Shown here piece by piece: positions 11,579 to 21,030 of a stretch of 64,000 nucleotides of DNA (positions are counted from its first letter, which is position 1; every line of letters starts with the position of its first letter). The stretch spans positions 364,307 through 428,306 of the forward strand of contig MNCI01011846.1 in assembly GCA_015680685.1 (NCBI GenBank), given 5' to 3'. The notes beneath the pieces are model-generated. The model ran no database searches, was not told the DNA's origin, and worked only from the letters and a program-made list of their open reading frames with translations. The DNA is from Gnetum montanum (Eukaryota > Streptophyta > Gnetopsida > Gnetales > Gnetaceae). A program made the position numbers and the translations under genes.

Positions 11579-12880
11579 CAACACAGAATTAATAAATGTT
11601 TTTCCATTTCTTTAATTTTTCAACTTTTTGTTTTCCTGTTTTTCATCTTTCAATTTATTATTTTGTCTTTTTGTCTTGTTATGAGTAATCTCATCTATGA
11701 ATAAAACACTCATGTAACTCATTGGTCGAGGTGTTGTTCTATGCTATCAAGTCTCGAGTAACTAGTTATTTGGACAACAAGCCCAGAACATCCACCTACC
11801 CATTCCATTAATAAGAGGTTCTACACTGGGTACAATGATATTCCTAATCATCAAAACTTAAAGTAACCTTGTGTTTATTATACCTAGAGTAAAGAAGGAT
11901 GGACTAAGTGGGACTGGCCACAGTGTGACATTAAGGGGATTTGTGGATTCTCTTTGGTGACATCTGTAGGAGTTATCATGCAGCTTGGTTGTACTAAGAT
12001 CCTTGTAGATCTAATGAAAAATGGGAGTAAGAGTAATAAAAAAGCACTCAATCAAGAAAACTCAATGCTGTCCTAGGGGGTCCCAATGGAAAGACATGCA
12101 CCCATGCTTGAAGGTAGGCAGCTTCTCTGGATTAAGCGTTCAAAAAAGAGAGAAAGAAGAGAGCAAAAATAATGTGCCAAAGTGGCCACACAAAAAGGGA
12201 AAAAGAAAAGATCAAGCTCACAATGCCACAAGTAATTCTGAACCACTCCTCCCTTGAACAAAACGCCAAGTGATTGTACACCTTGCTGTCATGGGCTCTT
12301 ATGATTATCCATCATTAGATGAAACAATGTGATGTCACTGATAGGAGGAATGGACTTGGTCCTGATTTTAGAGTGACAGGTTAATGACACATTTATCATG
12401 CCTTACACTAAGGATTCATTATGCCCTAGGCTAGTTACCTCATGTCCCACTCTTTGCGATCTCTTCTACAATTCGTCCCATCTCGCTGTTCATGTAATTG
12501 GGACTCGTGACTTGTGTAGAATGGAATTTATACCTCATCACGGTGGTATTTTCGTGTGTGTGTGTTTTTTGAAATTGGTGTAGATTGCATTTAAGCCTTC
12601 CAGTGCCTATGAACATTTTAAGGTGTGGTTACGTAAGGGCATTATAGGTTGGAACTTGCTTTGGAGAGGATCCACTTGCGTAACTTTTGTAATTTGTACT
12701 TGTTGCATGCCACCACATCATTTTATACCCAAATCTATTCTTTCCTTTGCCATCATTTTATCAAACATTCCTTAAAACCATTATGTGTTCTTTGATATGT
12801 CACCTAAACAAACCAGGTCCGACATTATACTTTTAGGGCAACTTTCTTGAACAAAAAAATTTCTAACTCTAAAGTCACAC
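11579..12880 (+). other. conserved non-coding internal module of A
   Basis: Begins with a T-rich tract (11590-11690). It then carries blocks also seen in B (17740-18520), C (31780-32500, minus) and D (21950-22810). These are GTGTGACATTAAGGGGA (about 11922), GACATGCACCCATGC (about 12092), a purine-rich run (about 12148-12170), TTTTAGAGTGACAG (about 12367), and GGGCATTATAGG ... GGATCCACTTG (about 12638-12677). It sits between gag and the lost ORF2, and B is inserted at its end. No frame is conserved among copies, so this is probably RNA-level or cis-acting sequence. Fragmentary open stretches inside it are not genes. Confidence 0.65.
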
Positions 12881-13642
12881 TGATGGGACGCAACATCGCG
12901 TACGCGATATCACGATGCATCATCATATCTATAAATAAGAGGTGGCTCTCCCTTGTTTTCTCATCTAGGCCTAGACCGTAGCGAAACTCTGGCAGTTTTT
13001 CCAATCCAGAGATAGATTAATTTCCATGTGCCCGCCGTAAGAACTCCAGAGTGAACGGATATTTATTCAAGCAAACATTGTACCTGAACACAAGTTTGTG
13101 TACGACAATAAAGACGAACTTCTTGGATAAACCTTGCAGTGCCTAGAATAGGCTAATTAGGACTTTACTTACTGTTATTTATTATTTGTTATTTAAATGA
13201 TTTATTAGTTATTAGATCTTTCTCAACCACTCTCTCCTAGTTAAGTGCCTCAGTACGACCGCTTCGAGCATGTGCGTTACGCATGGTGATCCCAGCAACG
13301 ACTAGCGTTTGGTAGCCATGGTTGCATTGGTTCAAGGTGTGAACGGTAAGTGGGAACGGATGCTGATGCTAGGTTAATTTAGACTTAGTTAGTTAGTTAA
13401 TCTCTTCAACCCTTCACCTCACTAGCATAGGAGATAAAACAGAAAAGCTATAAAAATCATATACCTAAGACTTACTTAACCATACACAGTGACAAATACA
13501 AGTAAGTCTGGGAAGACAATGAATAATTAACCTTAAGTGTTCCATGAGGCGTGTAGAAACTTAGTCTGAGAAGTTTGACCGGATCGTGCGTGTTACGCTC
13601 ATATTCGTATGGTTGAGTGTAGGGGTACCTCGCCACTCATGA
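12881..13642 (+). repeat. 5' LTR of element B (762 bp)
   Basis: Starts TGATGGGACGCAACATCGCG and ends CTCATGA, one base off the usual CTCATCA. The TATA box TATAAATA is at about 12929-12936. GATATC-type words lie near 12900-12915. AATAAAG is near 13110. The last 90 bases (GACCGGATCGTGCGTG ... GGGGTACCTCGCCACTCAT) match A and C, while the rest differs. Confidence 0.9.
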
Positions 13643-13662
13643 TTGGTGCCGTTGCCAGGGAC
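13643..13662 (+). promoter_or_regulatory. primer binding site of B (tRNA-Asp type)
   Basis: TTGGTGCCGTTGCCAGGGAC directly follows the LTR. It is the closest match in the window to the tRNA-Asp-complementary PBS. Confidence 0.87.
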
Positions 13663-13784
13663 TAAGTGTTTGTGTGCTAAGTAGAACATAAGAGATCATT
13701 CACATCGTTGGGAGCTTAAACAAACCTTAGGGTTAATTAAACGAAAATTTTATAATGGTTAAATAGCACACCAAATTAAATAAC

Positions 13785-16140
13785 AATGTCTTCTTCTCAC
13801 AAGAGCAACTCACCACCTAGGGATCATACAAAGAACAATCGGCAATAAAAAGCACATAACCTAAATCCACCAGTTCCTCAGCAATATAGGGTGGAATATA
13901 CTCATCCCGATGAGTATATACCCAATTTTACTTTTATCCTCCATCAGGATGAACAGATGCGTTAGAGAGATTTGCAAGGTAACATAGTGTTACCTTCGGA
14001 TCATGCAGTCCCCAACATGCTTCTCCGTGCTTTGACACAAATTAGCATGACTCAGCTCTATGCTGAATACGTTATAGACAATTTTGACACAAGGGATTAT
14101 CATCCTACAGCTTTACAATGTATGAGGCACTCAAGGCAGGAGAGCCAACATACACTGTTGAAGGGCAAAGAGGTCCCACATGTCCTAAGTGAAATAGGAT
14201 ATGGTGAATGACTTATAATGGGTTCTCTATCAAAAGATGTCCCCCTCTTAACAAAAGTGAAAAGGTGGGGTATCAGAACCTATGATCCACGATACACAAC
14301 CCTGGTTTTGATCCCCGTGAACACCAACTGTTCATTGAGGGAACAACAACACATAACAAGGATGGGCACTCTGATTGTCATCACGATCGGGGCCGAAGCC
14401 ATAGAAGAGAAGGTAGGAAACATCATCATGGTGATGGTTCTCCTTCTTCTTCCTCTTCTTCACATCATTCACCCTCTCCTTCCACATCTGGGTAAAGCCA
14501 TCATGAGCACAACAGTGAGGATAGAGGTAGGAAAAATGAGAGACCTCGACGAGAGAGTCGAGAGAGAGGAAAAGGGCATGAACAAAGGGAGAGTAGGAAA
14601 CAATGTAGACATCATAGACATCATGAAAGAGATGATCATTATGAGCCCCTATTTGCCACCTGAAGTATGCTCAATATAATGGAGGCTGTAAGAATTCCAA
14701 CAAGGCATTTAAAAGATAGTTGGAACAAGCGTTTATACATGAACAATATCCCACGCTTTGAGGGGGGATACAACACGGATCCGCAAAATCATTTATAGGC
14801 ATTCCACGATGCCTGCCCCTTGCAAAACATAGAGAACGAGTGGCAGAAACTAATGTTGTTTCCCAGGACACTCATCAAGGAAGCAGAGAGTTGGTATCGA
14901 TCCTTAGAACCGGAAACCATCAGGAGGTGGAGTACGATGTTAGAGCTCTGCAATGATAAGTATCTGACATACTCCAGAGTGTCTAATTTGCATAAGTAGA
15001 TCCAAAGATGGAAGCAAGGTACTCATGAATCCTTGGATACTGCCAGGGGCCGCTACTACGCATTGTTACATCGTTGCCCGGGCCATGGTTATGCACAATA
15101 AGACCAACTTCGCCACATCGTAGATGGGCTAAGGCATGAGATTAGGAGAACCCTTGGGACTTATGCCCAAGGGAGACTATCAAAACTTAGAGCCCATGAA
15201 ATACATCGCTTGTTAGAGCAAGTAGCCAAAGAAGAAGGTGAGCTACGAAAAAGAGAGAGTGTGAAAGAATACAACTGTGATCCTTCCCTTCAAAAGAAGG
15301 GAGTGAAATTTTGTGATGAGGAGGATGAGTCACCACTCAAAGAGTTGGTGAACAAAAAAACCTTGCCGATTCAAAAACTAACAACCGAAGTATCGGCTAA
15401 GGTAGATCAATTGTGGGATTCCTTAGACTCTAGACTTAAAACTGTCTTGAAAATCGTAGAAGAGTCTAAGGAAGAACGAAGTAGTAACAAAGGTAAGAAA
15501 AAGCAGAGAAATTCAAGCTTTGCACATAACAAGGGTAAGGGGAAAATTACTATCTTTGATGAGGTTGTGGATTCAGACACAGACGATGACGGTGGATGTG
15601 AGATCTACCAATATGACCATCCTAAGGGATGTTGTCCAATCATCTCACATCTACAAGAGTCTGGGGTGTATGCACTTAACCCAAGACTCAACAAACAACA
15701 AACACCCTGAAGGTTACATTATCCTCAAGGTAACCCAAGGCAGTTCCACCAACCATTAACGTACTATCCAAGTGGAACTCCACCATAATCCATCAGACAA
15801 CATTAGCAGTGGAAATACCCACAGTCATGGGGGATGCCACCGCCGAAACAATAGTACCCTTATCGGCAGCCAAACCCATATGGATATTATGTGCAGCAGC
15901 CAATTTCTCCAAGTGACTCTATGGGTCACATAACTCCCCAACGTCACTACCAAGTTCAGGAGTACTTTAGGAGGACTCCTCCTCTAGGAGGCACCACACA
16001 TACTTACCATCCTCCAAATCCATCCGCACCTCTTCCACCAGTAGTTCCCATAACACCTCCTGCTCCAACAATGCAAGGGGAACTCCCCACTCAATCGTAG
16101 CAATGCAATGCTACGAGAGTCGTAAATATTCAACCCACTA
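13785..16140 (+). pseudogene. gag: element B gag (few stops)
   Basis: Starts at ATG 13785 (MSSSHKSN). The N-terminal domain has EYTHPDEYIPNFTFILHQDE (about 13890-13950), homologous to D. A serine- and arginine-rich, indel-prone segment (14200-14660) precedes the core (about 14690-15060), which has IPRFEGGYNTDP, WYRSLEPE and RWSTMLEL. The C-terminal half, open from 15210 to 15710, is charged, with VDQLWDSLDSRLKTVLKIVE and an acidic SDTDDDGG stretch. It ends with the conserved CEIYQYDHPKGCCP (about 15600-15640). Proline-rich sequence follows to about 16100. Stops in the core are single TAG or TAA codons, several at positions read as Gln in relatives. Confidence 0.85.
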
Positions 16141-16299
16141 CTGGTTCTGACAACTGTAAAAAGAGAAGACCTTTCTTCAGAACCAAAAGCCCAGACAAGC
16201 TCTCACAACAAGCAGTTGAGTCTAGGTACACTCCTCCACCATCCAAAAATTTGGAGCACCCTTCAGTCTAATAATAAAGCTGTACGCGTACGGTTATGT

Positions 16300-17050
16300 T
16301 AATGCATACCGTAACCGACTGGATCAAGGTAGGCCACATTCCCAGGAAACTATCTGACCTTGGGAGTCCCTTAATCTATCTCCAAGTCACCGGGAACGAA
16401 CCACATAAGGCTCTTCTTGACTCAAGTTCTGGAGTGAACCTAATTTCATGAGAGATGTATCAAGCCTGGAACTTGCCTTAACTTAAGAAGAGCAACATTC
16501 AACTAGAGCTGGTAGACTAGTCCATCACCATTCCCTTGGGATTGGTGGAGGACATCGTTACCATTGTGTGCGGTTGGTCTTACCCAACTGATTTCCTGGT
16601 GATTGTAGTCAACAACAATGAAGGGGAGTTCCCAATTATAATGGGAAGGGCATGGCTAAGCACAATAGATGCATGCCTTAGGATCCACGATCTTTCCTTG
16701 GAGATATCTAAGGTAAACATATATGGAAAGATCAAGAAGAAGAAAGTTTCGTGCATCACATACAGTGACTCAGAGGGTGATGACATGGAAGAATGTTTAG
16801 CATCTCTTCCATGTAATCGGTGTGCCCAAGAAACAGAAATTCAAAGGTACCTGTATGTAGCAACCACACCAGTAGTAGACACCCTGTGGTTGACAACTAT
16901 TTGGAAGAGCAATCGACAAACATGCATGGAACGAACTGAGGAAGTAACCCATGCTAACAATGAAGGTATAGATACCTTGGAATATGAGTGTCGCCAACTT
17001 CCACCCCTTAATCTAAGAACATCAATTGGGAGAAGTTGGGCACTTCTATG
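16300..17050 (+). pseudogene. element B aspartic protease, then truncated pol
   Basis: In frame with D's protease homology: NEPHKALLDSSSGVNLIS (about 16394-16447), where the DSG of the active site reads DSS. It continues with IPLGLVEDIVTIVCGWSYP (about 16529-16585) and FPIIMGRAWLSTIDACL (about 16630-16680). After that an open stretch runs to 17049 with acidic DSEGDDMEE and ends LRTSIGRSWALL. At this point D continues into RT, but B jumps to the T-rich tandem array. RT, RNase H and integrase are gone. Since the join is followed directly by the 3' module shared with D (GGGGGAGATGGC at about 17102), it is an internal deletion. Confidence 0.8.
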
Positions 17051-17138
17051 AAATTCAAACAAACACTCATTGTTTCGGATCTCTCGCTTACAATTCAGTC
17101 ATGGGGGAGATGGCCACCTATGCTAATCATTTGGGGCC

Positions 17139-17462
17139 TCAGTTCTTTTTAGTTTTTGTTTTACAAATTTTTGTTTTACACGTTTTTGTTTCACATATTT
17201 TTGTTTTACAAGTTTTTGTTTTGCACATTTTTGTTTTACACGTTTTTGTTTCACATATTTTTGTTTTACAAGTTTTTGTTTTGCACATTTTTGTTTTACA
17301 CGTTTTTGTTTCACATATTTTTGTTTTACAAGTTTTTGTTTTGCACATTTTTGTTTTACACGTTTTTGTTTCACATATTTTTGTTTTACAAGTTTTTGTT
17401 TTGCACATTTTTGTTTTACACGTTTTTGTTTCACATATTTTTGTTTTACAAGTTTTTGTTTT
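17139..17462 (+). repeat. 60-bp tandem array built of 15-bp subunits
   Basis: From 17161 the sequence is an exact or near-exact 60-bp period. The four blocks starting at 17221, 17281, 17341 and 17401 are identical. Each 60-mer consists of four variants of a 15-base unit of the form TTTTTGTTTTACACG, differing at the CA-x positions. The array runs into the gap at 17463, so its true length is unknown. The homologous place in D (about 21515-21605) has irregular TTTTACAC-TTTTT sequence, the likely ancestor. Open frames across it on both strands are low-complexity artefacts. Confidence 0.95.
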
Positions 17463-17548
17463 NNNNNNNNNNNNNNNNNNNNNNNNNNNNNNNNNNNNNN
17501 NNNNNNNNNNNNNNNNNNNNNNNNNNNNNNNNNNNNNNNNNNNNNNNN
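17463..17548. other. assembly gap (86 N)
   Basis: Run of unknown bases directly at the edge of the 60-bp array, probably because the array could not be assembled. The gap length may be arbitrary. Single ambiguous bases also occur at 18496, 32606 and 40874. Confidence 0.99.
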
Positions 17549-18625
17549 ATTGATTGCTAATGTTTGGATTTTACCTTTAAGTCATGATGTTGATACTAAG
17601 GTATGTTTCTTTTGATATGGCAGGCAATGAGTTCACTTCATCCATCCATCCACCAGTTTCTATGGTCTCTCTTGGCTTGGAAATGTACAGTCTCTTTCTA
17701 AATAAGAACTTTAACGAATCAGTGACTGGGCATTTCTCAAACTAAAGAAGGACTCAAGGATTGAAAAGGGTGTGACTTCAAGGGAACTTAATGCATTTGT
17801 GTTGGCCGTTCTCTTAGGTGCTTGGATGTTTTCTTCTTGAGTTTTATTGTTGTTCTGATGTTACCCAATTATCAGAAGCTGAGTCAATAAAAATAAGAAT
17901 TCTTTGCATGGCGTGGTTCTCACGCATAAAAACATAAAAAAAAAAACAAAGAGAGGAAAAAAAAGTAAGAATTCAAAGCACACCCCTTAGACAAAATAAT
18001 CCCTTGGGCTACAAGCACTGGTTATGGAACCCAAAATTTTCTCTCTAACTAAGGCCCTTCTCGTTCCCATTCTTTCCTCATTTGTTTTGTTGGAATGGTG
18101 GTGGCTCTTGGAGATGACATTCTTGTTACTTCAAGTGGATGGATTGGCTGAATGTATTAATGCGAAGTAACTGGAAGTGGTTGGTTTGAGGCCAGACTTG
18201 GAATGGGATCTGCTAAGTCACTTTAATCATGAACTACACAAGGGGCTGTACACCACCTTGTTCTTGGGATTCTATTCCATTCTCTTCTCTCCATATTTAC
18301 CTCATTGCTGGTTGTATCATTAGTGTATATTTTGGTTGATGCATTGTTTTCTTTTTGGTAAATTCTTGCGGTTAAGACTTTAACTCTTGTTCCAAATGAC
18401 ATTTCTAGAGCCTACAGACTCTTTGAATGTGGGTTTGTTAGGGCATTAAGGGCATGGGCCTGCTTTGGGGAGGACCCACTGACATTCCTATTTGGNTCTT
18501 TGGTAGTCACCATTAATACATCTCCAGATCTGCAATCAGCCATACCACAACCTAGCCAATGGACTTACAACAAAGCAAGGTATTAATTACATGATGATTC
18601 ATTTACCCTTGCTAATATAAGATTG
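17549..18625 (+). other. conserved non-coding internal module of B
   Basis: Shares blocks with the module in A, C and D, including GGGTGTGACTTCAAGGGAAC (about 17768-17787), an A-rich run after GGTTCTCACGC (about 17920-17965), CAAAGCACACCCCTTAGA (about 17974-17991) also in D at 22240, and GGGCATTAAGGGCATGGGCC with GGAGGACCCACTG (about 18441-18482). No conserved frame. It lies directly upstream of the acceptor-like site at 18639. Confidence 0.65.
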
Positions 18626-18639
18626 TGTTGTGTGTGCAG
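18601..18639 (+). promoter_or_regulatory. splice-acceptor-like site before B short ORF
   Basis: T- and G-rich TTGTGTTGTGTGTGCAG ends at 18639, immediately before ATG 18640. A possible branch-point word GCTAATA lies at about 18611. The AG-ATG arrangement recurs at ORF2 of C and D, which supports function, but no donor or transcript evidence is available. Confidence 0.45.
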
Positions 18640-18828
18640 ATGACAATTATAAAACAATGGACCGGATCTGGAAGGAACACTTGGAATGGAGCAGTGCTGA
18701 AGTAGCTATGCAAGGAGCAAGATCGATGGTGCGCTTACCGATGGACAATGAAAGGTGCAATCTTGGTGTTGGTAGCAGCGATACTTCTTTCTCTCTCTCT
18801 TTCCCTCAAGCTACCAAATGAGGCCTGA
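18640..18828 (+). pseudogene. element B short ORF with C-terminal membrane segment (one in-frame TAG)
   Basis: From ATG 18640 to TGA 18826-18828 there are 62 codons, with a single TAG at codon 22 where CAG is one transition away. The second half ends with a clear hydrophobic stretch, GAILVLVAAILLSLSLSL, followed by a short polar KLPNEA tail, as expected for a C-terminal membrane anchor. It lies in the env position (after pol, before PPT) and just behind the acceptor-like AG at 18638-18639. I see no similarity to the ORF2 of C or D. A second frame (18630-18821) is also open but begins with GTG and lacks a hydrophobic segment. The protein is unrecognised. It could be a remnant of an env-like product or a chance frame. 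Confidence 0.45.
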
Positions 18829-18930
18829 TGTCAATGTAATAAGGTGTTCACCCTTGTTGTCATGAACACCAGTTTTGTTGTGTTTTGTAATGATGATCCG
18901 TTCACATGTCATCCCATTAGTTTCATTTTG

Positions 18931-19004
18931 AGTCAATAATCCCATACCTTCCCGATATTATTGTAAGGAACTCAAGGACGAGTTTTCATTTTGTCATGGA
19001 GGTA
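18931..19004 (+). promoter_or_regulatory. conserved pre-PPT block and polypurine tract of B
   Basis: AGTCAATAATCCCATACCTT opens the block, then CTCAAGGACGAGTTTTCATT, then the tract CATGGAGGTA ending at 19004. The PPT primes plus-strand DNA synthesis. The upstream block is shared with A, C and D. Confidence 0.75.
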
Positions 19005-19500
19005 TGATGGGACACAATATCGCATGGGCCACAATATTGCGGCCGTCGGGATTTCGCATACGCGATATTGCGGTGTGCCGTCATATCTATAAATAAGAGG
19101 TCGCTCTCCCTTGTTTCCTCATCTAGGCCTAGATCGTAGCGAAACTCTGACAGTTTTTCCACTCCAGAGATAGATTAATTTCCATGTGCCCACAGTAGGA
19201 ACTCCAGAGTGAATGGATCTTTATTCGAGCAAACATTGTACCTAAACACAAGTAGTGTACGGCAATAAAGACGAGCTTCTTGGATAAACCTTGCAGTGCA
19301 TGGAATAGGCTAATTAGGACTTTACTTACTATTATTTATTATTTGTTATTTAAATGATTTATTAGTTATTAGATCTTTCTCAACCCTTCTCTCCTAGTTA
19401 AGTGCCTTAGTACGACCGCTTCGAGCACGTGCGTTACGCATGGTGATCCTAGCAACGACTAGCGTTTGGTGATCCCAGCAACGACTAGCATTTGGTAGCC
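19005..19500 (+). repeat. 3' LTR of element B, truncated at 19500
   Basis: Starts TGATGGGACACAATATCGCA and follows the 5' LTR to GTTTGGTAGCC, the equivalent of about 13318. The last 266 bp are missing. A 26-bp segment (GGTGATCC-AGCAACGACTAGC) is tandemly doubled at 19442-19493. Its U3 holds an extra GATATT/GATATC-bearing stretch not in the 5' LTR. Beyond 19500 the sequence is element A, so a deletion joined the two. Confidence 0.88.
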
Positions 19501-19966
19501 TAAGGGGAGGCAGAGGTCAAGGACCTCATGCAGAACATGCAGAGTAGGAGGCATAATCATTTAGCATCCATTAGAAACTCCTATCACTACACGATCTAGC
19601 CAAGAAAAAGGTGGAGAGGTTAGGCCTGAGCCTATGGAGAAGAAGAACGACTATTTGCAGCATAGCATGTCAAGGCCAATCAAGTGTTCCCGCAGCTACT
19701 GTGTCCATGGTAAGTGTTGCGTCCATCAAACATTGGAACATCAGCATGGACAGCTCATAGTCCTTGGATAGAAGAGGAGAAATGTCAAGCACTTCTCAAT
19801 AATATCGATCTCAGAAGCCTGGCACACAGGACAAAGGAAAAACACCCATGGAGGAACCATCGCCATCCAAAACCACATGAGTTGCAACAAAGTTTTTTAA
19901 TTTTGTGTCTGTGTCCCAATCTTGTTTTGTTCATTCCCATAATATGACATGAATAATTTCTAGTTA
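19501..19966 (+). pseudogene. element A ORF2 tail (remnant)
   Basis: Remnant of the end of A's env-position ORF, left after the B-linked deletion. The stretch CATCAAACATTGGAACATCAGCATGG (about 19727-19752, quoted only by its ends here as CATCAAACATTGG and CAGCATGG) matches C's ORF2 end at about 28253-28280. In the shared frame both read PSNIGT, AWTA, EEEK and a basic, histidine-rich end. The earlier part (19501-19720) is basic and glutamine rich, without recognisable domain. The T-rich sequence after 19890 is probably untranslated. Confidence 0.6.
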
Positions 19967-20060
19967 GTCAATAATCCCATACCTATCCACTATGTAATCA
20001 ATTGGACTCATTCTCATGTTGTTTAACTTGAGGATGAGTTGTTATTTAGTCATGGGGGTA
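19967..20060 (+). promoter_or_regulatory. conserved pre-PPT block and polypurine tract of A
   Basis: AGTCAATAATCCCATACCTA, then CTTGAGGATGAGTTGTTATT, then PPT CATGGGGGTA ending at 20060, directly before the 3' LTR. Same arrangement as B, C and D. Confidence 0.8.
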
Positions 20061-21030
20061 TGATGAATCATGGTTTGTCAGTTGCTGATATCGGATTGTT
20101 GTTAACCAAGTATTGATATCGGACCCTTGTTAACCATGTGTTGATATAGGACCCTTGTTAACTAGGTGTTGATATTGGACCCCTGTTAACCAAGTGCTGA
20201 TATCGGACCCTTGATATTTGATGAGTCCCAATATTGGACCCACGATATCGTGGCTTGGCAAGCGATATCGCACATGCGATATCATAGTTCCTGTGTGAGC
20301 CTATAAATACACAATGGGATGCATGAGAAAATAATGGTTAGTTTAGTATTAGAGTAGGATCTTTTTGTTAGTTTTCCTCTCAACCCTTTTTCCTAGTGCA
20401 TGCCCCCAGTGTGATGATTTTAATTGTACGACACCTTTATTCGAGTGTGACGTACGTACTTAGACACACACATGATTGGAAATAAAGATCGAGATTACTT
20501 CATCATTACAAAATTTACTTAGTTTAATTATTTAATTGTTATTTTTATTTATTACTTTCCTAGTTAATATCTCTTCACCCTAAACTCCTTAAATGTGGAA
20601 TGAGTACGACTTAATCACGAGCATTCAAGTGTGACTACTTGGTATCCTAGTAGCGTACCTAGGCCATGCGCTTGGTAACCCCAGTGGTAGTCGTGCAAGA
20701 GGTCCAAGATGTGTACGGATGATTAAGGAATGGATGCTCATCACACTTAGGCTAGCTTAGACTCTCTCCCCATTTTCCTCCTAGTTTAATTAAAGTTATT
20801 TTCCATTGCCTCTAGGAGTAGCACTAGGTTAAAAACTACATCATACACCTCACTTTGGACTAAACCATATGTGACAAAGAAAATACTAGTCTAGGTGGGA
20901 AGACAACAAACTATGATTAGTGAGTAACTATCTAGATACCACAACTAGCTCATCTGCGGAGTTCGACTGGATCGTTCGTGAAATGCTGGTATTCATATGG
21001 GTGAGTGTAGGGGTACCTCGCCACTCATCA
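20061..21030 (+). repeat. 3' LTR of element A (970 bp)
   Basis: Starts TGATGAATCATGGTTTGTCA and ends CGCCACTCATCA. It aligns throughout with 8497-9474, including the U3 GATATC array, TATA box (about 20301-20308) and the ACTAGTCTAGGTGGGAAGA region. The target duplication ACTTT follows at 21031-21035. Confidence 0.92.

Larger units (their letters stand above)
12881..19500 (+). mobile_element. element B: non-autonomous Athila/Tat-type element nested in A
   Basis: 5' LTR 12881-13642, PBS 13643-13662, gag 13785-15710 and beyond, protease about 16330-16700, pol cut off near 17050, tandem array 17139-17462, gap 17463-17548, module to 18600, short ORF 18640-18828, pre-PPT block and PPT 18931-19004, and partial 3' LTR 19005-19500. 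CACAC at 12876-12880 should be its target duplication. The partner is missing because the 3' LTR ends 266 bp short. RT, RNase H and integrase are absent. Its gag is the best preserved in reading frame, which suggests it is the youngest of the stack, consistent with lying inside A. Confidence 0.88.
8497..21030 (+). mobile_element. element A: non-autonomous (gag-only) Athila/Tat-type element nested in D
   Basis: Bounded by LTRs 8497-9474 and 20061-21030, which align over their whole length, with target duplication ACTTT on both sides. The internal sequence is PBS 9475-9494, gag 9614-11578, the shared non-coding module 11590-12880, then the inserted element B. After B come the last few hundred bases of the env-position ORF and the pre-PPT block (19501-20060). 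No protease, RT or integrase sequence is present between gag and the module. B's deletion cannot explain this absence, because the relative C has the same layout. A was probably mobilised by another element's enzymes. Confidence 0.9.

Noticed and set aside
16580..17062. Minus-strand frames opposite B's protease
   Set aside because: Shadow frames of the protease-pol sequence, which is supported by homology to D.
17161..17462. Regular direct repeats that might suggest a CRISPR array
   Set aside because: No unique spacers, the units are contiguous, and the context is a plant retrotransposon.
17026..17560. Long open frames on both strands (Phe/Val-rich on plus, Lys/Thr/Cys-rich on minus)
   Set aside because: They are the translation of the 60-bp tandem array, and 60 is a multiple of three so all frames stay open. 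They also run into the N gap.
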